DNA from: Syntrophorhabdus sp.
GTDB lineage: Bacteria; Desulfobacterota; BSN033; UBA1163
Assembly (NCBI GenBank): GCA_020724025.1
Contig: DYHU01000083.1
Location: 1 to 13,443, forward strand
Direction of reading: 5' to 3'
DNA: 13,443 nucleotides
Positions 1-6,322 of this stretch are shown piece by piece; position 1 is the first letter of the stretch, and the number at the start of each line of letters is the position of its first letter. The notes below the pieces were generated by a model. The model was not told where the DNA came from. It ran no database searches and was given only the letters and a program-made list of their open reading frames with translations. Both the position numbers and the translations under genes were made by a program.

Positions 1-2
1 CG

Positions 3-935
3 CTCAGGAAAGCTTTTGCCTTAGGGAGGGAGAGAGGATATTTTGGCACCTGGGGCCCCAAACCTTCTGACATGGCCAGGCTCTGTACCAAAGCACTCGA
101 AGCGGGCATTGAGGTTGAATATACGCAGGAGCTCATTCGTAGACTCAATGTAATTCCTGATCAGCCACCAATTCATTTAGAAAACTGGCCGTGGCCCTTA
201 AAGATATTTACCCTTGGTCGTTTCGAATTGATAAAAGATGGGAAACCGATTCAGTTCTCCAAAAAGGTCCAACAAAAACCTCTCTCAATGCTAAAGGCAT
301 TGATTGCCTTTGGAGGAAGAGAGGTGAGAGAGGAGCATATAGCCGATATCCTCTGGCCTGAGGCTGACGGTGATGCCGCGCATATGTCTTTTATAACCAC
401 CCTACACCGCCTCCGCCAGTTGCTCGGTTATGAAAAAACCATTCAATATAGAGAGGGGGGTGTGAATTTAGGCGAAAGATACTGTTGGTTAGATATCTGG
501 GCATTTGAACATCTCCTGGGGCAGGTAGATGAAAAATGGAAAGATGAACTGCCGGACAGAGCCATTCAACTCACCGGGAGGGCTATTGAGATGTACAGAG
601 GATCCTTCCTGACCGAAGATCCGGAGAAGTCCTGGACAATATCCATGCGTGAACGTCTAAAAAGCAAATTTATTAGGACCGTGAACCAGTTAGCCCATTA
701 CCATGGAGAAATTGGGCAATGGGAGAATGCCGTGGAATGCTATCAAAAAGCTCTGGAAGTTAATGATCTAATTGAAGAACTTTATCAAAATCTCATGATT
801 TGTCATCAACATCTGGGTCGAAAGGCGGAAGCAATGGCTGTTTACAGTCGCTGTTGCAAAACACTTTCCGCAGCCCTCGGAATTGAACCCTCTTCTAAAA
901 CCCAAACCATTTACAGGTCTCTCCTCTCCGAGTAA
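3..935 (+). CDS. C-terminal part of a MalT-like/SARP transcriptional activator with BTAD domain (5' end outside window)
   Basis: The frame is open from the left edge, so the ATG at 72 is internal and the gene starts outside the window. The first visible residues (about -23 to 25 relative to that ATG) resemble the end of the helical repeat region of large MalT/LuxR-like regulators, with the pattern MARLC..ALEAGIEVEY...LIRR. A winged-helix SARP-type DNA-binding module follows at about residues 43-135 (PLKIFTLGRFEL, ILWPEAD, a helix with LHRLRQLL). A bacterial transcriptional activator domain of TPR-like helices then runs from about 140 to 285 (ending ALGIEPSSKTQTIYRSLL). In this family the missing N-terminal part usually holds a STAND-type ATPase. 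The role would be cytoplasmic transcription activation. The target is unknown, though the secreted-protein genes downstream on the same strand are candidates. No terminator is evident after the TAA stop. Confidence 0.85.
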   Translation, partial: LRKAFALGRERGYFGTWGPKPSDMARLCTKALEAGIEVEYTQELIRRLNVIPDQPPIHLENWPWPLKIFTLGRFELIKDGKPIQFSKKVQQKPLSMLKALIAFGGREVREEHIADILWPEADGDAAHMSFITTLHRLRQLLGYEKTIQYREGGVNLGERYCWLDIWAFEHLLGQVDEKWKDELPDRAIQLTGRAIEMYRGSFLTEDPEKSWTISMRERLKSKFIRTVNQLAHYHGEIGQWENAVECYQKALEVNDLIEELYQNLMICHQHLGRKAEAMAVYSRCCKTLSAALGIEPSSKTQTIYRSLLSE

Positions 936-1061
936 GAACTGGACCAAATTTTTCACCGAATCTGTATTCAATCTGTAATTGCTTCTGTGATAAGAAACTC
1001 CCTAAACAATGCCATTTCTTTACGCTAGAAAGAGGAAAGAACTTTTTCTGCCAATACTCCA

Positions 1062-1256
1062 ATGGGTTTTGCAAGTTACCTCATCCATATTTATCGTTTT
1101 AAAAAAAACAATCCCAGAGCCCTTGTGGGAGTTGTTGAAGAGGTTGGGGTTAAAGGAAGGAAAGCAATTACCAATTATGATGAACTCTGGGAGATCTTAA
1201 ATTCCCCGAAAGGTATTAAGCCCTACAAGAGGACAGGTCACAAGAGGAACCAATGA
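1062..1256 (+). CDS. small conserved hypothetical protein (64 aa)
   Basis: This small ORF encodes a basic 64-residue protein. The central pattern NNPRALVGVVEEVG, then a Lys/Arg-rich turn, then YDELWEILN looks like a recurring small protein of deltaproteobacterial genomes; this is memory of the family style and has not been searched. No signal peptide or membrane segment is visible. The start is uncertain: no good Shine-Dalgarno lies before the ATG, and the frame is closed by a TAG at 1026-1028. The stop at 1254-1256 is followed closely by a purine-rich ribosome-binding-like stretch leading towards the next gene, so co-transcription is possible. An overlapping frame from 1009 shows no recognisable pattern. 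No function can be assigned. Confidence 0.45.
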   Translation: MGFASYLIHIYRFKKNNPRALVGVVEEVGVKGRKAITNYDELWEILNSPKGIKPYKRTGHKRNQ

Positions 1257-1303
1257 AAAAAGGAAAAAGGAGGTGATGAAAAAAGGAATGAACTTCGGCA
1301 ATA

Positions 1304-1323
1304 CCTACCTGCCGGTAGGCAGG
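1304..1323. repeat. 20-bp near-palindrome (REP-like), two alternative hairpins
   Basis: The 20 bases read CCTACCTGCC then GGTAGGCAGG, pairing at 8 of 10 positions about the centre. Two mutually exclusive perfect 6-bp hairpins are possible: CCTACC/GGTAGG (1304-1309 with 1314-1319) and CCTGCC/GGCAGG (1308-1313 with 1318-1323). Short palindromes of this composition are dispersed in many environmental bacterial genomes. Here it lies between a strong ribosome-binding-like stretch at about 1268-1276 and the true start at 1369. Confidence 0.55.
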
Positions 1324-1354
1324 AATGCCGACGCTACAAATTTTAAAATTAGAA

Positions 1355-1371
1355 AGGAGGAAACGATCATG
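1355..1371 (+). promoter_or_regulatory. ribosome binding site that fixes the start at 1369
   Basis: AGGAGG at 1355-1360 is followed by 8 nt and the ATG at 1369. The 24 nt at 1348-1371 match 7786-7809, in front of the paralogous gene, with one mismatch. This supports 1369 over the in-frame starts at 1273 and 1276, where the signal peptide would lie behind a 32-residue extension encoded partly by the palindrome. Confidence 0.8.
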
Positions 1372-1860
1372 AGTACAAGAAAGATAAACGACATCATTTT
1401 GGATTTCATAATCATTTTGGTCTTTGTTATGTTCATCCCAGTCGCTCAAGCGGAAAACATTGATATGATAAGCTGTGGCTCCGGTAATATCAATGTCATC
1501 GCCGCCGGGGAAGATTTGACCATTATGGCCATGGAAGGAAAAGGAATTAACCTGGACAATTATGGGAATAAAACCTTCGATAATATGACCTACCAATATG
1601 GGGCCTTGTTTAAAATTGATAAAGGGAATTGGAGTGGGTCCATGCTGATGAAATATATGGATCCAAGCGACGATTTTTTTGCTGTTGAGATCACGCAAGT
1701 CGGCATGGTTCGAGACTGGAAATTTATTTACGGCACCGGCAAATGGAAGGGCCTTACGGGTGGGGGCAAGGCCTTGCCTATTACGAAAGGTAAGCCAATA
1801 TCTCCAGGCACTTCCCAGGGTTGTGTCAAGATAACGGGAACCTATGAATTGAAGAAATAG
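1369..1860 (+). CDS. small secreted protein, paralogue of the 7807 gene
   Basis: This encodes a 163-aa protein with a Sec-type signal peptide: basic start, a long hydrophobic stretch at residues 9-24, and probable cleavage after AQA (residue 28). The mature part of about 135 residues looks all-beta. It contains an early SCGSG motif, a mid-chain MKYMDPS, the motif YGTGKWKG, and a C-terminal GCVK-TGTYELK end. These motifs recur in the protein encoded at 7807 (ECGSG, KIMDPDG, HGTGKWKGI, SCSRYVGTFELQ), so the two form a family. The two conserved cysteines could form a disulfide. The GTGKWKG pattern recalls calycin or allene-oxide-cyclase-like barrels, which is only a suggestion. The beta-helix gene starts 38 nt downstream behind its own strong RBS, so the two may be co-transcribed. 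Function is not known. Confidence 0.8.
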   Translation: MSTRKINDIILDFIIILVFVMFIPVAQAENIDMISCGSGNINVIAAGEDLTIMAMEGKGINLDNYGNKTFDNMTYQYGALFKIDKGNWSGSMLMKYMDPSDDFFAVEITQVGMVRDWKFIYGTGKWKGLTGGGKALPITKGKPISPGTSQGCVKITGTYELKK

Positions 1861-1898
1861 GTATTATAAAATTAACTTCTTATGGGAGGTGAGGAATT

Positions 1899-2357
1899 AT
1901 GTTCAAAAAAATGGTTATTGCATTGTTATTTGTGATTGGAGCTGTGATTTCAGCATCGTGGGAAGCATGGCCACAGACAACCATTGTTGGCCAGAACAAT
2001 CCAGCTATTGACGTCCAGGCAGTGCAGGCGGCGGTTGAGCAAGGTGGAACAGTTTTTCTTAAAGGGACCTTTGACTTCGGGGAAAAAGGAAGTGTGACCA
2101 TCAGCAAGGATGTGAAAATCGTTGGTGAAAGGGATAATCAGGGTATCCCTATAAGTAAAATCAAAGGCGGTTTCCGAACTTTGCTCAGCCCTCTCCCTGT
2201 TCAGCTACCTCCCCAGGCTCCTGGACCCAAGATTGCGATTCAAAACATCCATTTCGACGGAACCCTGGCGTATCCTATTTATATAGCTTATTGCGCTGGA
2301 GCAACCATCGCTGGAAATAAAATTACTAACGTTCGACCTCTTGTCGCCACCCCTTAG
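1899..2357 (+). CDS. secreted right-handed beta-helix protein, N-terminal part (ends at in-frame TAG)
   Basis: The start ATG is preceded by a strong GGGAGGTGAGG at 1884-1894. Residues 1-20 form a hydrophobic signal peptide. The segment AVQAAVEQGGTVFLKGTFDF followed by VTISKDVKIVGE is the usual first turn of right-handed parallel beta-helix proteins of the pectate-lyase/NosD-like fold. Further rungs follow (IAIQNIHFDG, GATIAGNKITNV). The frame stops at TAG (2355-2357), and the next codon ATG continues in the same frame with more beta-helix rungs, so the full protein would be about 421 aa. Such proteins are exported and often bind or cleave polysaccharide, but no catalytic residues can be assigned here. 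As it stands the product is a 152-aa fragment with too few rungs to be complete. Confidence 0.7.
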   Translation: MFKKMVIALLFVIGAVISASWEAWPQTTIVGQNNPAIDVQAVQAAVEQGGTVFLKGTFDFGEKGSVTISKDVKIVGERDNQGIPISKIKGGFRTLLSPLPVQLPPQAPGPKIAIQNIHFDGTLAYPIYIAYCAGATIAGNKITNVRPLVATP

Positions 2358-3164
2358 ATGAATGTCTCTGTTGGTATTATGGTTGGCACAAATTGGATAC
2401 AGCCACCAGCAACAAGGAAGTATCAACCTGGCGCAGTTACCGGGATTATATCGATTGTCGACAATGATCTCGATATGTCTAATGACACCCCTGCAAAGAC
2501 TTTTGGGCAAGGGATATTTGTCCATTGGGCAACCGGCATCACCCTGCAAGTTTCAGGAAACACGGTCAAGAATTGTTCAAGGAATTCAATAGAAGCAATG
2601 GATAATTATCTCGGCGATGATGGCAGCGGCTCAGTCGTGATCAAGGACAACAAAGTTACAACAGCAACAGCGGGCATCCCGTTCCCATCACCCCGAACCC
2701 CCAATGGGATCCTTGTCGGATGGTTTTTTGATGGCACTGGTGCGGGGGCTTCAGACCCCAAAAAAAATATGAAACATACGATTGCTAACAATACGGTCAT
2801 GGCACGGGGAGAAACCTCTCAGGGGATATGGATTGCATCCAATGAAGTGATAGTCGAAAACAATCAAATTATTACGGAAAAACAATCTGCGACTCCGATT
2901 GCTGTAAGAAGCGCCCATTGTCAGATTTTGAACAATAAGATTGAAGGCATGGGTGCCAGCGCTATATTCATTGGTCCATCGCAGTCACTGACAGGAAGCA
3001 ACAATAAGTGTGAAGGAAATGATCTAAATGCGTTCAAGGCTTCCGTGACTGAGGTGATCTTTGATAAGGATTCCAAAAATAATATCGTGGTGGGCAGTAG
3101 CGGAAAGGCAAAAGATCTTGGGATAGATAACCAAATAAAGGGGTTAACGCGAGTCACGGAATAA
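2358..3164 (+). pseudogene. C-terminal part of the same beta-helix protein, separated by an in-frame stop
   Basis: This part is in the same frame as 1899-2357 and follows directly after the TAG. It encodes 268 residues with repeated rung-like strings (ISIVDNDLDM, LQVSGNTVKN, VVIKDNKVTT, HTIANNTVMA, VIVENNQIIT, CQILNNKIEG), each about 20-30 residues apart. These Asn-ladder patterns are typical of parallel beta-helices. No Shine-Dalgarno lies before the ATG at 2358 and no signal peptide is present, so this part is unlikely to be translated and exported independently, apart from possible readthrough or reinitiation. It most likely represents the remainder of a gene hit by one nonsense change or a base-call error. 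The stop is TAA at 3162-3164, and an inverted repeat that may act as a terminator lies about 35 nt downstream. Confidence 0.65.
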
Positions 3165-3199
3165 ATCCTAAGAAGTTGGATCAGACTTTAACGGTAAAT

Positions 3200-3245
3200 A
3201 AAGGGACACTTCTTTTATTTCTCTAAAAATGGGAAGTGTCCCTTT
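3200..3245. repeat. 13-bp perfect inverted repeat, possible bidirectional terminator
   Basis: AAAGGGACACTTC at 3200-3212 pairs perfectly with GAAGTGTCCCTTT at 3233-3245, leaving a 20-nt loop. It sits between the end of the beta-helix gene (plus) and the end of trpS remnant A (minus), where a shared terminator would be expected. The T-tracts on both sides are short and imperfect. The same GTGTCC word recurs near other remnant boundaries in the window. Confidence 0.6.
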
Positions 3246-3250
3246 TGATT

Positions 3251-3560
3251 TCACATCCAGTTTGGTTTGACTCCGATTTTTGTTCGCACTTCATCCATCA
3301 CTTTTTCGGCGATGGATTTGCACTTGGCCGCTCCAGTCTTCAAAACCTCCTCGATATATCCCGGCTTTCCATTCATCTCCCGAACCCTGGCCTGAATGGG
3401 CCCGATCTCCTCTATCAAGTTCTTAAAAAGAATCTCTTTGCACTCGATGCAGCCGATCCCCGCTGTCCACCAGCCCTGGTCCACATCACATAGGAAATCT
3501 GATCAGGTTTGGAGAAGGCATGGTGCATGGTGAAGATATTACAATGTTCCGGATGTCCGG
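3251..3560 (-). pseudogene. trpS 3'-end remnant, copy A (frameshifted)
   Basis: The minus strand encodes a C-terminal piece of tryptophanyl-tRNA synthetase, TAGIGCIECKEILFKNLIEE through GVKPNWM, ending at TGA (3251-3253). Upstream, homology continues out of frame to about 3560 (PGHPEHCNIFTMHHAFSKPDQISYV), which matches the full gene's PGHPEHCNIFTMHTAFSKED. The break is a 5-bp tandem duplication, CACAT CACAT on the plus strand at 3482-3491. Only about 100 residues of the synthetase are represented. The catalytic HIGH-like and KMSKS motifs are absent, so this is not a working enzyme. The 3' half is about 95% identical to copy B, while the 5' part is distinct from both other copies. Confidence 0.85.
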
Positions 3561-3661
3561 GGAATCAACGGAGGAACGCTTTCCATATTATTCCGATAAT
3601 CTGGGAGTGTCCCTGTTTCCTATTTTTTTTCCATACTTTGCAAGTGAAGGCGGTCAAGAAC

Positions 3662-3691
3662 TTGACACCCTCTATCCCTCTTTGGTATAAA
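3662..3691 (+). promoter_or_regulatory. sigma70-type promoter for the 3738-4276 pair
   Basis: TTGACA at 3662-3667, an 18-nt spacer and TATAAA at 3686-3691 match the consensus at 11 of 12 positions. Transcription would start near 3698, about 40 nt before the GTG start at 3738. No other promoter of comparable quality is seen nearby. Confidence 0.65.
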
Positions 3692-3737
3692 GAAAACACA
3701 AGCAGGAAAAATCTTTTTTTAAAGACCAAGGAGTCCC

Positions 3738-4055
3738 GTGGGGAAGAAGGAATTTACTAAAGAATTGAGTCCAGACGGAGAGGATAGGCTAAGAATAAAA
3801 ATCAATGTGGAGAAAGGCAAAGTAGTAGATGTGGTTGTTCAGTATGAATCAAGGATAAAGGAGAAATGGTATTCCATTGTGAGATATGACTGTTCCCATG
3901 GGTTTTTCCATCGTGATCTATTCAATCCAAAAGGAGAAGAGATAAAACAATCAATTTCAATACGCAATCTTAAAGATGCTTTAACCTATGCTGAGCAAGA
4001 TATAAAGGACAGATGGGAATGGTATAAAGAGAAATTTAAGAAAGGGATGAAATAA
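3738..4055 (+). CDS. DUF7718-like small protein, first gene of a two-gene module
   Basis: This encodes a 105-aa soluble protein without signal peptide or membrane segment. The core is an alternating-strand pattern (RLRIKINVEKGKVVDVVVQY), then WYSIVRYDCSHGFFHRDLF with a conserved-looking RYD..HGF.HRD motif. It ends in a helical, charged tail (DALTYAEQDIKDRWEWYKEKF). This resembles what I recall of the DUF7718 family, whose function is undescribed; the assignment is from memory of the pattern. The start is GTG with AAGGAG at 3728-3733 only 4 nt upstream, and a TAA at 3720-3722 closes the frame. It overlaps the next gene by one base (TAATG), which implies translational coupling. The tight pair, small size and private promoter suggest a toxin-antitoxin-like unit, but this is inference. 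Confidence 0.7.
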   Translation: MGKKEFTKELSPDGEDRLRIKINVEKGKVVDVVVQYESRIKEKWYSIVRYDCSHGFFHRDLFNPKGEEIKQSISIRNLKDALTYAEQDIKDRWEWYKEKFKKGMK

Positions 4056-4276
4056 TGACAAGAAAAGAGCACGTTGAAAGAAATATTGGGGTGACATTTG
4101 ATTTTATAAGACATCTCATTGAGAATCCAGGCCAAATAGAATCTATTCCCGATGGGGCCTTGCTTGACTTTATAGATAAGGACCTGCCTTTTAAACTAAA
4201 AAGGCAGGTTAAAGGGAAAAAAGTTACAAGATATAGGGTCGAACGTGTCTTTGGACTCATACAAAATTCGACATAG
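4055..4276 (+). CDS. DUF5647-like small protein, second gene of the module
   Basis: This encodes a 73-aa protein. The N-terminal region reads RNIGVTFDFIRHLIENPGQIESIPDGALLDFI, and this pattern of a helix, then HP/NP, then IPDGA with a hydrophobic strand is what I associate with DUF5647 proteins. The tail is basic (KRQVKGKKVTRYRVER). The start ATG overlaps the upstream stop (TAATG) and is served by AAAGGG at 4041-4046 with 8-nt spacing. The end of the ORF overlaps the first of two direct repeats (GAACGTGTC at 4241 and 4276), and trpS remnant B begins 20 nt downstream on the other strand. It is probably a partner of the 3738 product. Which of the two, if either, is toxic cannot be told from the sequence. 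Confidence 0.65.
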   Translation: MTRKEHVERNIGVTFDFIRHLIENPGQIESIPDGALLDFIDKDLPFKLKRQVKGKKVTRYRVERVFGLIQNST

Positions 4277-4296
4277 AACGTGTCCTTTTTGTCTCA

Positions 4297-4599
4297 TTAT
4301 TGACCGAGCCACTCCGATTTGACGCCGATTTTTGTCCTCACCTCGTCCATCACTTTTTCGGAGATGGATTTGCACTTGGCCGCTCCGGTCTTCAAAACCT
4401 CCTCGATATATCCCGGCTTTCCATTCATCTCCCGGACCCTGGCCTGAATGGGTCCGATCTCTTCTATCAAGTTCTTAAAAAGAATCTCTTTGCACTCGAT
4501 GCAGCCGATCCCCGCAGTCCGGCAGTTATGGTCAACAAAGGCGATCTGGTCTTCTTTTGAGAAAGCCGTGTGCATCGTGAAGATATTAAAGTGTTCCGG
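4297..4599 (-). pseudogene. trpS 3'-end remnant, copy B (in frame, 5'-truncated)
   Basis: This is an open minus-strand frame for about the last 100 residues of tryptophanyl-tRNA synthetase (HFNIFTMHTAFSKEDQIAFV through GVKSEWLGQ), ending at TAA (4297-4299). It lacks the Rossmann catalytic domain. At 4442-4599 it matches trpS 10047-10204 with 3 differences in 158 bp, then homology stops abruptly just past 4599. At 4310-4441 it is only about 72% identical to trpS but nearly identical to copy A. The ORF could be read from a TTG at 4602, but no ribosome binding site was identified, so expression is doubtful. It lies between the DUF7718/DUF5647 module and the Phd-RelE promoter. Confidence 0.85.
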
Positions 4600-4712
4600 C
4601 AACTTATGGGACGTTCATGCAGAGCGTGTCTATCTAATTTGATACCCTAATCTTACTTCTTCCGATGTCAAGTACATTCTGTTCGAATGTCCCTCTTTGC
4701 TTTCATGGGAAT

Positions 4713-4741
4713 TTGACATGTAGGAAAAAGGCTATTATAAT
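4713..4741 (+). promoter_or_regulatory. perfect-consensus sigma70 promoter of the Phd-RelE pair
   Basis: TTGACA at 4713-4718, a 17-nt spacer and TATAAT at 4736-4741 match the consensus at 12 of 12 with optimal spacing. Transcription would begin near 4748, almost at the Shine-Dalgarno (AGGAGG, 4750-4755), giving a leader of only about 12 nt. Such a strong promoter implies tight repression, expected from autoregulation by the antitoxin. Confidence 0.8.
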
Positions 4742-4760
4742 AGCTCTTTAGGAGGTAGTC

Positions 4761-5021
4761 ATGATGAAGGTTGCCAACACCGTTGAACTCAAAAATAAGA
4801 CGAACGAGCTTTTAAGGGAAGTTATGAAAGGAAACCCTTTAATCATCACTTACAGGGGAAAGCCCGCAGCTTCTCTTCTCCCCCTTACCGGTGATGACCT
4901 TGAAGATTTTATTATAGAAAACAGTCCTTCCATTAGAAAAAAAATTGCTGCGGCCGAGGAGGATATGAAGACAGGAAGGATTGTTTCTTTGGATGAGTAT
5001 CTGACGAGCGAAGAGAAATAA
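4761..5021 (+). CDS. type II antitoxin, Phd/YefM family
   Basis: This encodes an 86-aa protein. The N-terminal half has the Phd/YefM DNA-binding fold pattern: VANTVELKNKTNELLREV, then the strand PLIITYRGKPAASLLPL. The C-terminal part is acidic and helical (IRKKIAAAEEDMKTGRIVSL, DEYL), as expected for the segment that wraps the toxin. Two adjacent ATGs (4761 and 4764) both suit the AGGAGG at 4750-4755. The toxin gene follows 11 nt after the TAA, in the usual antitoxin-first order. Known family members neutralise the partner toxin and, with it, repress the shared promoter. Confidence 0.9.
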   Translation: MMKVANTVELKNKTNELLREVMKGNPLIITYRGKPAASLLPLTGDDLEDFIIENSPSIRKKIAAAEEDMKTGRIVSLDEYLTSEEK

Positions 5022-5032
5022 GAGAAATAGAT

Positions 5033-5320
5033 GTGGAAAAATTTAGTATTCAAATAACCCAATCAGCAGTCGATGATCTGGATTCAGTCCCCCATGACCT
5101 GCGCAAAAATATCCTCACAGACATAAAGAATCTTTCCTCTCACCCTTTCCCATCTGGAAGTAATATTAAGAAGCTAAAAGGATTTAAACCGCCATTGTAT
5201 AGGCTTCGTTCCGGAGACTTTAGGATCCTCTATCGAATCGGGAGCCATTCGATCACACTCATGCGGGTGATCAATCGAAAAGAATTGGAAAGGGTGATCA
5301 AAAGATTAAAACTGAATTGA
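5033..5320 (+). CDS. type II toxin, RelE/ParE superfamily
   Basis: This encodes a 95-aa basic protein. The fold signature is clear: an N-terminal strand and helix (FSIQITQSAVDDLDSVPHDL, RKNILTDIKNL), then KKLKGF, YRLRSGDFRILYRI, and a final strand-helix VINRKELERVIKRL. The central RLRSGDFRILY segment is the hallmark of RelE/ParE/HigB folds. Members are ribosome-dependent mRNA endonucleases (RelE-type) or gyrase poisons (ParE-type), and the sequence alone does not decide which. The start is GTG at 5033 with only a weak purine-rich RBS; the ATG at 5031 is in another frame and stops quickly. The gene is coupled to the antitoxin 11 nt upstream and convergent with the 5351 gene. Confidence 0.9.
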   Translation: MEKFSIQITQSAVDDLDSVPHDLRKNILTDIKNLSSHPFPSGSNIKKLKGFKPPLYRLRSGDFRILYRIGSHSITLMRVINRKELERVIKRLKLN

Positions 5321-5350
5321 GGTTTTTAAGTAAAGCAATCCAAATACCTT

Positions 5351-6322
5351 TTATTTCAACCCGGCTTTGCGCAAGGAATCAATAAAACGTTCTTTTATGG
5401 CCGGGTCTTTGTAGGGATGGACCTTTGCAAATTGTTCCAGAGAAAATTTTGGATTTATCTTTAAGACCTCAGTGGCACCCGCACGGGCCTCTTTTTCCCG
5501 CCCTGCCATGTTATACACAGAGGTAAGGAAGATATAAGAAAAGATATCTCCGGGCTCCCGCTCAATGGCTTTTTTGAGTTGAGCAATGGCTTCTTCATAC
5601 CGCCCGGCTTCACGAAGCGCTTCCGCATAGTGGCGCAAATACGTGTTTGGGGGGTTAGGATTGAGTCGTATTGCCCTTTCAAAGAAAGGGATGGATTCTC
5701 CTCCTGCGAAAAGTAAGATGCTGGCATATCCATAAACGACGTCAGCGGAATTTGGCTCAAGTTCGAGCCCCCGCTCAGCATGGGAAATAGCTTCCTCATA
5801 TTGCCGCATCATCATCAATGTATAACCCAAACCGGCGTAACCCATTGCAAAGGAGTCATCCAGAGTGACCGCTTTCTTATATAGCTCAAGGCATTTCTTC
5901 AGAGACTCCTGAGGATTCTTGCTCAACCCGAGCCATATATCAATGATGTTGGCGAGCGCGAGCGCCCTGTATGCGGATGCGTAGTTAGGGTCAAGAGAGA
6001 TCGCTTCTTCTGCGAGTTTCCTCGCCCTGATATTTCCTTCAATGGTGGACTGATAGGATAAATATTTTGCCTCTATGACCTTCATATGGGCATCAAGATT
6101 TTTAGTGCCTTTCGAAAATACACGGGCCTGTTCACCTTCCGTCAATTTCACCTGCAACGCTGTAATGATGTGTGTTGTAATCTCATCCTGAACAACAAAA
6201 ATATCTTTTGGACTTCTGTCGTAACGCTCCGCCCATAAATGACGCCCTGTCAGGGCATCGGTCAACTGAGCCGTGATTCTTAACTGCTCCCCGGCCTTCC
6301 GTACACTCCCCTCCAGAACATA
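5351..6322 (-). pseudogene. TolB-like/TPR protein, C-terminal part (after frameshift)
   Basis: The frame is open from 6322 down to the stop at 5351. It begins YVLEGSVRKAGEQLRITAQL, then TDALTGRHLWAERYDRSPKD, the standard end of the TolB-like (FlgO/adenylate-cyclase-associated) domain. At least four TPR-like helical pairs follow (AEEAISLDPNYASAYRALAL, YKKAVTLDDSFAMGYAGLGY, AERGLELEPNSADVVYGYAS, EEAIAQLKKAIEREPGD). The N-terminal part lies in the other frame at 6280-7308, and joining the frames at 6323-6324 restores a continuous protein of about 650 aa. The apparent start near 6265 is a TTG inside a conserved motif, not a real start. In related proteins the TPR region mediates protein contacts and the TolB-like part may bind a ligand; the specific role is unknown. 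Confidence 0.75.

Noticed and set aside
1216..1698. 160-codon minus-strand ORF opposite the 1369 gene
   Set aside because: The plus strand has a signal peptide, an RBS and a paralogue at 7807; the minus frame is a shadow.
2355..2357. Amber codon as pyrrolysine or programmed readthrough
   Set aside because: TAG terminates several other genes here, and no recoding signal was seen; a simple nonsense change or error is more likely.
3236..3493. Plus-strand ORF opposite trpS remnant A
   Set aside because: Antisense shadow. The minus strand is clearly trpS coding, and the same shadow recurs opposite copy B and trpS (4300-4560, 10053-10400).
3509..3760. Plus-strand ORF of 83 codons before the DUF7718-like gene
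   Set aside because: Low-complexity Cys/Phe-rich translation crossing the promoter and the GTGTCC repeat; no RBS, no family pattern.
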